Part shown: positions 8,648 through 17,872 of the stretch, in pieces
How the letters are laid out: the number at the start of each line of letters is the position of its first letter
Position numbering within the stretch: position 1 is the first letter of the stretch
NCBI GenBank assembly: GCA_016782865.1
Contig: JADHXR010000068.1
Coordinates: forward strand, 1 to 39,433
DNA: 39,433 bases
Source of the DNA: Phycisphaerae bacterium
GTDB lineage: Bacteria > Planctomycetota > Phycisphaerae > Sedimentisphaerales > Anaerobacaceae
Direction: 5' to 3'
Made by a program: the position numbers and the translations under genes
Notes under the pieces: generated by a model
The model's input: the letters and a program-made list of their open reading frames with translations, nothing else
What the model was told of the DNA's origin: nothing
The model's database searches: none

Positions 8648-9655
8648 CTATCCGGAATCTTCATTTGGCTCATCCGTTTGCTCATAAATTTGAGTGATCT
8701 GGTAGAGCAACGCTTCGAGTTTCGAAAAATACTCATCCTCGGAAAACTCTTCCTTTGAATCACGCAGCTTCATGACTTCAAGCTCGAGCCGATCCCGTTG
8801 TGTCCTCAGATCGGGCGGCATCTTGCGCTCGGCTTCACTGCGGACCAGATGAAACTGGTGGGCCCGATATCCGTCGAGAGGCGCATCATCCTCGGCTTTT
8901 TGCACGGGCCGGATGCCCCGAAACCAATCGGCGCGGGTGCCCAGGCCGTCTCCGTTGTCGTCGAGCAGGGCGTGCTCGGTGACCAGCCGTCCGGCGGCTG
9001 AGTAGAATTCATCGACCCGGCCTGAGGCGGTCAGAAATGCTTCGAGCAAAGAGGTCTGCCCGTCCTTGTCGAGGTCCGCCTCGGGCTCGGCGACCGCGCC
9101 GGCGAAGTACTGCCCGAACCGGGCGTAGTTGTGTTCGAAGCCGCTCTTGGTTGCGGTGATCACGACCCGCTGCGGCGCAGAAAGCTTGCTGAGAAAGGGA
9201 GCGCTTGACGAGGCGCAGTTAATCACCGCTACGGGCCTGACCACAGGTCCGAGCCATTCGGCCAAGACATCCGCCGAGACATCGGGGCCGCGAAGATTGA
9301 ACTTCGCCGTTCTGCCGTCGAAAGTGCCGTGCCCGATCAGGACCAGCCATAGAGCGGTGGAGATTTCTTTCGACTCGGCGGCCAGCGTTTCCTGCAGGAT
9401 TGTACGATCGTCGGATTCGGCGCCTTTGTCCAAACCGATCGCAACAAGCCTCGCCTCGCCTCTTGAGCAGGCTTTTTCCCAGAGGCGGGCCCATTCGTCA
9501 AATTGTGCTGCGTACTCCGAAGTGCCCGTCGCTCCGACGACAACAATTACGGTGGTCTTTGGCGCCTCTTGCCGCTCTGCACCCGGTGCCGGGATGCATA
9601 CCGCGCCGAATGCGAGCATGCCAACCAATAGCGTTGTTATCGCTTTGCCTTTCAC
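8648..9655 (-). CDS. Predicted secreted caspase-fold (clan CD) cysteine peptidase with EF-hand loops
   Basis: A 335-residue protein starting at a GTG that overlaps the upstream TGA (GTGA) with AAAGGA ahead. Residues 1-26 form a signal peptide ending APGA. The core resembles clan CD (legumain/caspase-like) folds: a beta strand, then LVLIGHG with H109 in a His-Gly pair, then VAVINCASS with C147 after a hydrophobic strand, then VVITATKSGFEHNYARFG. H109/C147 would be the dyad. Residues 194-205 (DLDKDGQTSLLE) fit a complete EF-hand calcium loop, and a second DxNxDG loop follows near residue 225. The C-terminus is a charged helix. Its place in the operon suggests a periplasmic role. The peptidase call rests on motifs, not on a search. 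Confidence 0.65.
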   Translation of the reverse strand: MKGKAITTLLVGMLAFGAVCIPAPGAERQEAPKTTVIVVVGATGTSEYAAQFDEWARLWEKACSRGEARLVAIGLDKGAESDDRTILQETLAAESKEISTALWLVLIGHGTFDGRTAKFNLRGPDVSADVLAEWLGPVVRPVAVINCASSSAPFLSKLSAPQRVVITATKSGFEHNYARFGQYFAGAVAEPEADLDKDGQTSLLEAFLTASGRVDEFYSAAGRLVTEHALLDDNGDGLGTRADWFRGIRPVQKAEDDAPLDGYRAHQFHLVRSEAERKMPPDLRTQRDRLELEVMKLRDSKEEFSEDEYFSKLEALLYQITQIYEQTDEPNEDSG

Positions 9656-12030
9656 GGCATTCCTTTCCAGCGGCGCAGAGCCCATTCGCCGGCGAAACAC
9701 ATCAGAGCCAGCAGGAAAACCGCGGGAAGAATCCCGGGCAGATCCCATAGCGGTTTGATCTGCGTGGTTGTAATCGGAACGTCCCGGCCGGGCAGCTCGC
9801 GCGCAAAATCGTTCAATTCGCCAAGCTCCACCATACGTCCTCCGGTCTGGCTGGCTATTTTTTCGAGCAGCGGCCGGTTGGCTCTTGTAGACCTGAATTC
9901 GCGAGCTTCGAGATCGACAGCCCATCCGGTCTCGGCGTCGCCGATCTCATTATCCTTTTCGTCGGTCACAACCGCTCGGGCGAAGTAGCCGCCGCTGAAG
10001 CGGGGGACATGTACAGCCTCGAACAGTCCGCTCTCGCCGGGCACCGGCTCGGCCCTCAGCCGTACGGTCTGGTCGTTGGGGTCCCGAAGTTCGATGGAAA
10101 CCGAAACGTTATCCATCGGCTCGAAATCCTTGTCGCGGACACTGACTTTAAGCGCGACCGGCTGGTTTGCCTTGTCACGCTCGCGCGTGATCTGGAACGA
10201 CGTTCGATCGGGGACATCTGCAACCAGCCACCGGAGTGTCTGTCTCCAGAACTTGTCCATGTCATCGTGCATCTCGGCCTGCTTCAGGCCCCAGCGCCAC
10301 ATGTCGCCGATAGTTATCGCTGCGGCACGTCCGTTGCCGAACCGCTGTGCGACCAGAGCGGGAAACCGTTGCGTTTGCTCGTCGCCGACCGTGGCGACCA
10401 CTCTGGCGCCGGCCTTGACGGTCCGGACCCGGTTGAGCACCTCGAACGCAGGCATCTTCGAGAGCCTTTGTTGCTCATCCTGCTCATTGTCACGCAATCT
10501 CGCCCAGGGTTGGAGCCAGCCTTCGCGGGTCAAATTCAGACGGATCTGATCCGTAGTTTCGGTCTGGTCCATCCGATCCAGGTAGACCGGCAGGATGCGG
10601 CCGATGGGCGTACGATGGAATCCGCCCTCCTGGAACGATTCTTTGCCGCCGAGCATCAGGAATCCGCCGCCGCGCTCGGCGACGAACCGATAAAGAAGTT
10701 CCATCTGATCGTGCGAGAAAAACTCCGCCTCGAGGTCATCGAGGATGACCGCATGATAGCGGAACAACTGTTCTTCGGTCTTGGGAAAGCCGTCGCGCAA
10801 TTCTGCCACGTCTTCCCAGCCGACAGGATACATGGGAATCAGCACGGGCTGATCGTACTGCTCGGTCTGGTCCTCGTCCTTGTTGTCGAACCCTCGATAC
10901 AGAGGATTACTCTGCTCGCCCCTGCGCCCCCTCCAATCGAATTTAGGCTCTCGCCTGGCGACACGGAGCAGTCCGACTAGCTGGACTTGCTCATCTTCAC
11001 TGATTGCCCGACGAAGAAACTTGTACTCCCAGTTGGGCCTGCCGGTCACGTACAAAATTCGGTAAGGCCCCCGGCCGCGATCTACGACGAGTGTGCGCTG
11101 ATTATTTGCCAGGGTCGCTTCCGATGGCGCTTCGGATTCTGCTGGTGATTCGTCCTTCGATTTGGCCGCAACTTTCAGGCGATAGAACAGGACGCCGCTT
11201 CTGTCCGGACGCACGCGGAAACGAAACGTCTGTTTCTCATCGCTCTTGGAGATTTTCCACCCCTGGCGTTCCACCATTTTGCCCGAATGTTCCACCAGGT
11301 CGATCTCTACGGTCTTGCCTGCATATCCTGATGCCTCGACGTTGGCCTGGACCAGCACGGGGGCATCCTCGAAAGATGTCTGGCTGACCGAGACGTTCGC
11401 CAGGGCGATGTCCTTCTGAGGTTTGGCGCTGCCGATAACGACCGGATACACCGCAGGGACGCCGGACAGATCGTAGAACTGCTCGGCCATGTCCGTAGCA
11501 TTGCCGTCAGTCATCAGCAGTACGCCCGCCACGGGCTTGTCACGGTAGCGCTGGGCGACGGTTCGCAGACTCATGCCGATTGCAGAGGCCTTGCCGTCGA
11601 AGGCCAGCTCTGAAAAGTCCGTCGCTCGGCGAAGTCTGGAATCGAACACGTATTGACGAACCTGAAAGTTGTTGGCCAGAGTGCCGAGCCAGTCGGCCTC
11701 GTCGACATTCAGTGCAGCTCGAAGAATCTCTCCCCGGCTTTGGTCTGCGCCTTCGTCGCGAACGTTCATCCCGCCGCTATTGTCGGCGATTACCACGAAA
11801 ATATTCGCGCCGCTCTTGGCGCGCTTGCCGCTCCACAAGGGCTCTGTCAGACACAACACCAACATCAATACGCCCAGGAGTTTTAGGCAAAAGGCGATCC
11901 TCTGGGCTGGGCTCCTCGCAGGCGCGCGGCGGTATGACCAGACCAACAGTAGAAAGACCGCCGCCAACAGCGCCCCGGCCGGCCAGAGCCACCGGCTTGT
12001 CGGGATAAAGACTGACCCAAGAAAGATCAT
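9652..12030 (-). CDS. Membrane VWA / glutamine-amidotransferase-like protein
   Basis: A 792-residue protein with two N-terminal transmembrane segments (about 13-32 and 45-62), a VWA-like domain from residue 76, a long middle part, and a last transmembrane segment near residue 770. The MIDAS motif is degenerate: ADNSGGM at D83 instead of DxSxS, although the later LLMTDGNATD is normal. Around residues 330-560, YVTGRPNWEYKFLRRAI and GGGFLMLGGKESFQEGGF match the class I glutamine amidotransferase-like domain found in many planctomycete membrane proteins; no catalytic Cys is evident. It overlaps the previous gene by four bases. The likely role is an envelope complex with the neighbouring BatA-like and MoxR proteins. 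Confidence 0.82.
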   Translation of the reverse strand: MIFLGSVFIPTSRWLWPAGALLAAVFLLLVWSYRRAPARSPAQRIAFCLKLLGVLMLVLCLTEPLWSGKRAKSGANIFVVIADNSGGMNVRDEGADQSRGEILRAALNVDEADWLGTLANNFQVRQYVFDSRLRRATDFSELAFDGKASAIGMSLRTVAQRYRDKPVAGVLLMTDGNATDMAEQFYDLSGVPAVYPVVIGSAKPQKDIALANVSVSQTSFEDAPVLVQANVEASGYAGKTVEIDLVEHSGKMVERQGWKISKSDEKQTFRFRVRPDRSGVLFYRLKVAAKSKDESPAESEAPSEATLANNQRTLVVDRGRGPYRILYVTGRPNWEYKFLRRAISEDEQVQLVGLLRVARREPKFDWRGRRGEQSNPLYRGFDNKDEDQTEQYDQPVLIPMYPVGWEDVAELRDGFPKTEEQLFRYHAVILDDLEAEFFSHDQMELLYRFVAERGGGFLMLGGKESFQEGGFHRTPIGRILPVYLDRMDQTETTDQIRLNLTREGWLQPWARLRDNEQDEQQRLSKMPAFEVLNRVRTVKAGARVVATVGDEQTQRFPALVAQRFGNGRAAAITIGDMWRWGLKQAEMHDDMDKFWRQTLRWLVADVPDRTSFQITRERDKANQPVALKVSVRDKDFEPMDNVSVSIELRDPNDQTVRLRAEPVPGESGLFEAVHVPRFSGGYFARAVVTDEKDNEIGDAETGWAVDLEAREFRSTRANRPLLEKIASQTGGRMVELGELNDFARELPGRDVPITTTQIKPLWDLPGILPAVFLLALMCFAGEWALRRWKGMP

Positions 12031-15000
12031 TGATCGCCGCCCCCCAGATTCTCATAATACCTTCGCACTAACTCGGCAAAACGGCCGGGCACCGGGTCGC
12101 GATCGATCGGCACCAGCGCCTCATCCGATTCGAGCTTGGCTAATTCCTCATCCAGACGCTTGCGCAATTCGATCAGAGGCTTGGATATCTGGTCTCTGAC
12201 AAGGTCCCACTGAGGCTCCTTGCCGTGACGTTTGAATTCCACACGCATCGAGCGGGCGCGGTCCCGGACTCTCGCCGCCTCGTTGCGCAGATCGCGCTGG
12301 CTGAGCATCTCCTCGACGTCGCGCAGGCGGTCGGACCATTGCCTGAAATCTTCGCCCGTGATCGGCCCCCTCGCACTTGTGCCATCCCACTGGTCGGGCA
12401 ATCTCTGACCTCCACCCCAGCCACTCGGGTCGGTGCGCCCGTCGGTGTTTCTGTTATTCGCTTGCCTCTGCGAGCCGTCGCGTTGTGAACCTTGTTGCCC
12501 GTCGCCCTGGCGCGGAGAATCTCCCGCACGATTTCCCTGTCTGCCCGCGTTCGCGGATGCTGTGGCCTCCTGCGGCTGATTCGGGTCCTGGCCCTGCCGT
12601 CCGCCGCCCTGCCCGCGTTGAGCGTTGGCGCGTTGCTGCTGATTCGAGCCCGTCTGTTCGTTGGGATCGTCGCCTTGACCTCTGCCCGCTCGGCGCTGAG
12701 CATCGGCTTGCCGTTGCTGATCCGCGGTTGAGCCGCCAGGCTCGTTGGAATCACCGCCCTGGCGCTGTCCGGCCCGACCGGCACGTTCGGCTTCTTCGTT
12801 CACCTGCTTGATCAGTTCGTCGAGTTGCTTTTGCGCCATACGCAATGCCTCGGCTTCGTCGCCGAGTACGCTCTTGGCGGCCTCTTCGACACCTTTCCTG
12901 ATTTCTTCGATGCCCTTTCCAGCCGGCTTCTCAACCTCCTTGGCCTGCCGCAAAAAATTGCGTCTGAGCAACTCGCCGGCCGCTTCGAGCGATTTGTCGA
13001 TATTACCCGTGCTCTTCTGGCGCACCGTATCGTAAAGCTTTTTTGAGAGCAGCGGTTCGGATATCTCCGACTGCTCACTCACTTCTTTCATGCTCTCGAT
13101 AAGTTCCTCGGTACTCTTTTTCTGCTCGGCGATGCGTTCGGACAGGTCGCTGCCTGCGCCGGAATCCACGAGCGTCTTTTGTTTCAAATCCAACTGTCGT
13201 TCTATCTCGTCGGCAACTTCTTTCTGACGCTCGTCGAGTTGCTGCGCCTGCTCGCGCATCTCACGCATCGCCTCTTCGAACTGGCCCGAAGTTCTGCGCC
13301 TAAACTCGTCGCGCATCTCCTCGAGCTGACGTCCCGCGCGCGTAGTGGAAGTGACGGCCCTCGAAACCTCCCCCTGCTCCAGCTCCTCGGCCGATTGACG
13401 GATTCTTGACCGCGAGTCGGCGAGCTGCTCTCTTGTTTCGGACATGCGCTGGCGGTTCTGAGGTCTTTCCATTCGCTGCTGAAGCTCGTCCACATCGCGC
13501 AGCGCTTCGAGCTGCTCTTCTCTAAGACGCTTGAGCTGGCGGCGAATCTCCTGCCTTTCCTCTTCGGTCTCGGCCTGTCTGAGCGCCGCCTGGAGTTCCT
13601 TGAGCTTGTTGCTCATTTCATTCTGACGCCTGGCCAGCTCGCGAAGCCGGTTGAGAACCTGAAGATCCTCTTGCTGGGCTGTCTGTTCCTGGGATTGGGC
13701 CGACCGCTCCATCTCGTATCGGTCTTCTTTTTGCCTAAGCTCCAGTTGCTGCAATTGTTCCTGGGAACGGGACGAACCGCTGCTGTTGCCTCTACCCGAG
13801 CTTTGACGGCTGCGCCCAACCTGGTTCTCCTGTCGTTTGAGTTTGAGCAGCTCCTGGTAGGCCGCCTGCTCGGCGCTCAGTGCCGGCATCAACTCCGTCG
13901 CCGAGGCCGATTCTATCGCTTCGGCGAGATGCTCCAGCGATGTCTCCATGTGCCTTGACGCATCCTGAAGTGCCTGGGAAGCCGACGGATCTTCGGCCTC
14001 CGCCAATGCCGACTGTACTTTTTGCAGCACATCAGCCTGCGATTGGAGGACCACGTCGACGTCTTCCTTTTGTTGCTGGTCGATGCTGCCGGACTGATCG
14101 GCCTGTCGTTTTATGTTCCAAGTGGCGCTGATGATTTGCTTCTGTGATTGTGCGAGCTGATCTTGTCGTTGGCCTTGCTGCTGCTGGCCGTTCTGCTGCT
14201 GGTTCTGGCGCTGCTGGCTTTGGGACGCCTGGCTTTCGCGGAATATTTCCTCGAAGTGGCGCACCTCTGCGAAGTACATGTCACTGAATGTTCTGCGCGG
14301 CGTCCCGTCGGAGGCCACGTCGTCGGCCCAGAAGGCGTACGTCAGCAATTGATCCGGCCGGGCGCTCAGCTCTTCAAGCCGCAGAAGGTGTTGTATCAAT
14401 TGCTTCTGGTCCAATACTATCGACTGGGCCAGCGTGAGGTCCTTGCTCTGCGTGCCCGCAAGGGCATAGCTCAGTCCGTAGCCGGTGACGCCGTAGTCGT
14501 CCGAGACCTCCGCTTCCAGGCCCAGCTCCTCCAGTGGCGAGGCCACCACATCACGGTTTGGAAATACCGGCTTTAGCTCGGGCGGCAGATTCTTATGGAC
14601 ATCGATCACGAAGCGTTGCGGTATCTTGTTTGCGAGCCCCCGGGCATCGGTCAGATGCAGCTCGTACCGCCGGTCCTCCGTGGCGGTGATTGAGGTCGTG
14701 TAAACGTTCGGATGTTCACCATCTACCGTCAGATCCAGCGCCGCTCCTTCTTTGCCGACAAGCTGCGCCGTAGTGACCGCCTTGTTGAGAATAAATGTCA
14801 GACTGATTTGCGATCCTTCAACCGCACTGACCTGGCGCGTGTCTCTAATGATCTTCTCCGGTAGTTTGGTAAATGCAGGATAGACAATCCTTGCGTCGGC
14901 CCTGGTCAGTGTCGGGTGCTCGTAGATGCTTATCCTGTAATCGCGCGTGCGCTTGGCCGCATACTCGATATGATAGAGCAGATCGCTGTTGACCTCGGTG

Positions 15001-15728
15001 ATAATGCCGCCGAAGACGGGATCTTGAAGATTCTTGCTCAACACGATTCTTTGCGGCTCTGCGCCGGCTTCGCCGAACAAGAGATTCGCCTCGGGTGGGA
15101 CGATCCCGTCAAAGCGCGCCAGTATAACCACCGGCGTGCCCAATTCAGCGCTGGCGTCCCCCGGGGTCACCGTGACGTCGTAACCTCGTCTGGCCGGCGC
15201 TGGTCCTTTGCCTGTAAATACAAAAACCGCCGGTGGCGTTACTCGTGACATCACGAAGAGCAGGAGCAGCAGTGAGGCGATCTGCCCACATTTCACGAGC
15301 ATGAGCTTTCTCGGCGCGACGCTTTGCAGCCAGTCGTGTTTGGCACCGTGTTTTAAGGCTTCGCCGATGACCGATTCCTGGAGATAACCCAACTGGCCGT
15401 CCGGTCCTTCTGGCTCCTGTTCTATAGCAGCCAGCAACAGCGCCCGTGCTTCAGGATGTTGCTGCTCGATATTTCGGGCGGCGGCCTTGTAGTCCGGCTG
15501 CATGTGGCGAGTCTTGTAGATTGTCACAACCGTAGCCAGCACGGTAGCGCCGCACAGCAGGGCAACCGCGAGAGGCGGGCCCCACCCCCAGAGCTTGTTG
15601 GCGCCCATCAGTGCGATCCCGACAAGTGACGCGATGAGCCAATAGATCGACAGTCTGAGCGCTAAGTGTAGGCGTCTGCGGCGATTCACTATCGGCTGGA
15701 TTCGTTTGCGTAGAGCTTCTTCGATCAT
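12027..15728 (-). CDS. Giant coiled-coil membrane protein, DUF4175-like
   Basis: A 1233-residue protein with three predicted transmembrane segments (about residues 20-40, 50-70 and 148-165), a beta-rich region to about residue 480, then a very long Glu/Gln/Arg-rich coiled coil (about 490-970), a Gly/Gln/Arg/Asn low-complexity stretch (about 980-1070) and a charged C-terminal domain. This architecture fits the large DUF4175-type proteins in proteobacterial and planctomycete MoxR loci. The ATG at 15728 is chosen because GGAGG lies nine bases upstream; the longer reading would run into the preceding gene. It overlaps the next gene by ATGA. It is probably a structural or scaffolding element spanning the membrane; no enzymatic motif is seen. 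Confidence 0.75.
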   Translation of the reverse strand: MIEEALRKRIQPIVNRRRRLHLALRLSIYWLIASLVGIALMGANKLWGWGPPLAVALLCGATVLATVVTIYKTRHMQPDYKAAARNIEQQHPEARALLLAAIEQEPEGPDGQLGYLQESVIGEALKHGAKHDWLQSVAPRKLMLVKCGQIASLLLLLFVMSRVTPPAVFVFTGKGPAPARRGYDVTVTPGDASAELGTPVVILARFDGIVPPEANLLFGEAGAEPQRIVLSKNLQDPVFGGIITEVNSDLLYHIEYAAKRTRDYRISIYEHPTLTRADARIVYPAFTKLPEKIIRDTRQVSAVEGSQISLTFILNKAVTTAQLVGKEGAALDLTVDGEHPNVYTTSITATEDRRYELHLTDARGLANKIPQRFVIDVHKNLPPELKPVFPNRDVVASPLEELGLEAEVSDDYGVTGYGLSYALAGTQSKDLTLAQSIVLDQKQLIQHLLRLEELSARPDQLLTYAFWADDVASDGTPRRTFSDMYFAEVRHFEEIFRESQASQSQQRQNQQQNGQQQQGQRQDQLAQSQKQIISATWNIKRQADQSGSIDQQQKEDVDVVLQSQADVLQKVQSALAEAEDPSASQALQDASRHMETSLEHLAEAIESASATELMPALSAEQAAYQELLKLKRQENQVGRSRQSSGRGNSSGSSRSQEQLQQLELRQKEDRYEMERSAQSQEQTAQQEDLQVLNRLRELARRQNEMSNKLKELQAALRQAETEEERQEIRRQLKRLREEQLEALRDVDELQQRMERPQNRQRMSETREQLADSRSRIRQSAEELEQGEVSRAVTSTTRAGRQLEEMRDEFRRRTSGQFEEAMREMREQAQQLDERQKEVADEIERQLDLKQKTLVDSGAGSDLSERIAEQKKSTEELIESMKEVSEQSEISEPLLSKKLYDTVRQKSTGNIDKSLEAAGELLRRNFLRQAKEVEKPAGKGIEEIRKGVEEAAKSVLGDEAEALRMAQKQLDELIKQVNEEAERAGRAGQRQGGDSNEPGGSTADQQRQADAQRRAGRGQGDDPNEQTGSNQQQRANAQRGQGGGRQGQDPNQPQEATASANAGRQGNRAGDSPRQGDGQQGSQRDGSQRQANNRNTDGRTDPSGWGGGQRLPDQWDGTSARGPITGEDFRQWSDRLRDVEEMLSQRDLRNEAARVRDRARSMRVEFKRHGKEPQWDLVRDQISKPLIELRKRLDEELAKLESDEALVPIDRDPVPGRFAELVRRYYENLGGGDQ
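12530..12790 (-). repeat. Degenerate in-frame repeats coding a Gly/Gln/Arg/Asn-rich linker
   Basis: Within the giant coiled-coil gene, three imperfect units of about 25-28 codons follow each other, marked by GGDSNEPGGS, GDDPNEQTGS and GQDPNQPQEA, each followed by a Gln/Arg/Ala-rich run. This is most likely a disordered linker grown by duplication. Confidence 0.55.
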
Positions 15729-15733
15729 TCTTG

Positions 15734-17872
15734 CTACCTCCCAGCTACAGGCTGCGGACGGATCAACCATCCGGCCAACCAGGTTTCGATCAGTGCCACG
15801 GCCAACAATGCAACCAGCGCCCAGCGCCAGAGCTTCTGCTCGGATTCGAGATCTACAAAGCTGCTGCGACGCGATGCCTGCTTAACCAGCTCGGCGGGCA
15901 CGCTCGAAGATTGCCCGAGCGAGACACCGAGCCCCTCCAAATCCTCGACAGACATCGGGCTCGTACGACATTCGGCGACAGGCAAGTTGACTGCGAAGAG
16001 CCGATTCCCAGCCGACGACTCGATAGTGTAGATGCCGGGCTGGTCCGCTTCGGCGAAACTCTGTTGGCTTGCATCAGGGCTGATCACTGAATCATCGGGT
16101 TTGCGAATCTTCAAATCAGCCGGCTGGGACCCATTCGGCAGGCTCAGAGCAGGCATCGGTGAGCGCGGTATCGGTATGCTGTCGCCTACAAAATGCTGTG
16201 ACCGATGTCCCACGAGGACTCCGCCGTATTCGAGGATCGAATAGAGCAGCGGGACGAATTTGGATGAAAGTGCGAGTTGACTGTCTGACGGGTGCCAACT
16301 GGAGGCCAACACCAGAAGCGATCCGGTGCCTACCGGCTGCTCGAACAACGCCGGCTCGTTGCTGTCGAACGATGCCAACACCCGGGCGTCGGGCAACTGG
16401 GTCATGTCAACGCTGCGGTATTTCCAGAAGTGGATGTTCGTGAAGTCTCCAAACCGAGGTTCGGCAAAAGGCGCCAGCAGCGGATGGTTGAATTCGATCC
16501 GATCGAGCATCGCGTATCCGTCGATCTCGGCTTCCTCGGATTGCAGATTGTCGATGCCCGTCAGAGCGGCCACGGTCGCGGCGGACTGGGGAGACTTCAT
16601 TACCAGCAGGGCCGTCCGACCCGATTGAAGATATTGGCGCAGAGCACCGACGAGCTTTCGTTCAAGTACATCCGCTACTATGACAAAGTGTGCCGTTGCA
16701 ATGTCGGCATCTGCGAGAACACTATCCGCCGGGTGGAAGATGATTTTCGGATTCAGCGCTTGGCTGGCACCGAAACAGCGCTGGACATAATACGGCATTT
16801 CCCTGGGATCGTCAGGGCTCTCGCTGCCTATGTAAACGATGTTGATCTGCTGCTTTAAGTGCGGCGCCAGATAGAGCCGGTTGTCGAAGTCATGGTCGTC
16901 GCCTGTCAGGATCAGCTCGCGCCCCGCCGACTCATCTGCTCGATTCGGAACACGGACGACAACGCTGCGGCCGGGCGCTACGTACACGTCTGTGAGCTCT
17001 CCGGCGTCGTTCGCCTCGGTCCGGTCGGCCCAGCGAAGGGTGAATTGCTCTGAGGTTGCATCGGGTGAGTTTGTGATACGAACGGGTGAGCGAGCCTGGC
17101 TATCTGCGGCGGCCAGATCGTCGCGATTTCTCAATAGCTGTAATGTCGCATTGGTGGTCCCTTCGGCGATGATCGGCTTGACGACTAATTCTGTCCCTTC
17201 GGGCCACTCGTAGGTTCGCAGTGTTTCAAGCCGGCTGCCCTGCTGCAGGTCGCTGACAAGCACGATCTGACGCAGGCCCGTGCGGTGCTGTTGCTCGTTG
17301 ACCTCATCATCCTGGATGGCTTCGGCCGCATTGACCAGGGCCTGACCGAGAACGGTACCGGCCCACCCCGGTGACAACTCGGATAGCTGCTTGATTGCAG
17401 CAGGCACGCGCCGGGTCGGTTCCAGCAATTGCCACTGCTCGAATCCGATGAGTGTGCGCGCGTTTTGATCGAAGCTCATAATACATACGCGATCGGTCGC
17501 CCTCACGTCCTCTAACACCGAGCGGGCTTCGTTGACAGCCTTGCTCCACATTCCGGCGCGCCGCATGGATGCGCTCGTGTCGATCAGAACGACCATTCGC
17601 GTGCCGGGACGAACATCTCTGGCGGCGTCCGGTCGTGAAAAGAAGGGGCGCGAAAAGGCCAGTGCGAGCAGACAGAGCATTGTGCATCGCAGAATCAGAA
17701 GCGGCAGGTTCTCGAGCCGGCTGCGACTGGTAAATCGCGGCAACGTGGTGCGCAGGAACATCAATGAGCTAAACGTCACCCGGTGGCGCGTATGACGGCG
17801 CACCAGATGCAGCACGATGGGCACGCCCACCGCAGCGACCCCAGCCAGAAACAACGGGAAAAGAAAACTCAT
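15734..17872 (-). CDS. BatA-like VWA membrane protein
   Basis: A 712-residue protein. The N-terminus is the BatA/aerotolerance-regulator double-transmembrane region: FPLFLAGVAAVGVPIVLHL then a second segment near 57-75. The VWA domain carries an intact MIDAS DTSAS (D98, S100, S102). The C-terminal half is beta-rich, and a last transmembrane helix lies near residue 690. Bat-type VWA proteins work with MoxR ATPases and DUF58 proteins at the membrane. It overlaps the DUF58 gene by four bases and ends five bases before the giant coiled-coil gene's ATG. A short repeat fragment at 16134-16154 encodes part of its middle region. Confidence 0.85.
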   Translation of the reverse strand: MSFLFPLFLAGVAAVGVPIVLHLVRRHTRHRVTFSSLMFLRTTLPRFTSRSRLENLPLLILRCTMLCLLALAFSRPFFSRPDAARDVRPGTRMVVLIDTSASMRRAGMWSKAVNEARSVLEDVRATDRVCIMSFDQNARTLIGFEQWQLLEPTRRVPAAIKQLSELSPGWAGTVLGQALVNAAEAIQDDEVNEQQHRTGLRQIVLVSDLQQGSRLETLRTYEWPEGTELVVKPIIAEGTTNATLQLLRNRDDLAAADSQARSPVRITNSPDATSEQFTLRWADRTEANDAGELTDVYVAPGRSVVVRVPNRADESAGRELILTGDDHDFDNRLYLAPHLKQQINIVYIGSESPDDPREMPYYVQRCFGASQALNPKIIFHPADSVLADADIATAHFVIVADVLERKLVGALRQYLQSGRTALLVMKSPQSAATVAALTGIDNLQSEEAEIDGYAMLDRIEFNHPLLAPFAEPRFGDFTNIHFWKYRSVDMTQLPDARVLASFDSNEPALFEQPVGTGSLLVLASSWHPSDSQLALSSKFVPLLYSILEYGGVLVGHRSQHFVGDSIPIPRSPMPALSLPNGSQPADLKIRKPDDSVISPDASQQSFAEADQPGIYTIESSAGNRLFAVNLPVAECRTSPMSVEDLEGLGVSLGQSSSVPAELVKQASRRSSFVDLESEQKLWRWALVALLAVALIETWLAGWLIRPQPVAGR
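16134..16154. repeat. REP-like fragment inside the BatA-like gene
   Basis: TTCGGCAGGCTCAGAGC agrees, apart from two transitions, with one arm of the palindrome at 20846-20879 (TTCGACAAGCTCAGAGC on the plus strand after reverse complementing). The encoded residues PALSLPNG parallel PALSLSRG in the other gene. Confidence 0.55.

Noticed and set aside
10009..10980. 323-residue open frame on the plus strand
   Set aside because: Shadow of the VWA/GATase gene in GC-rich codons; no start signal or family match.
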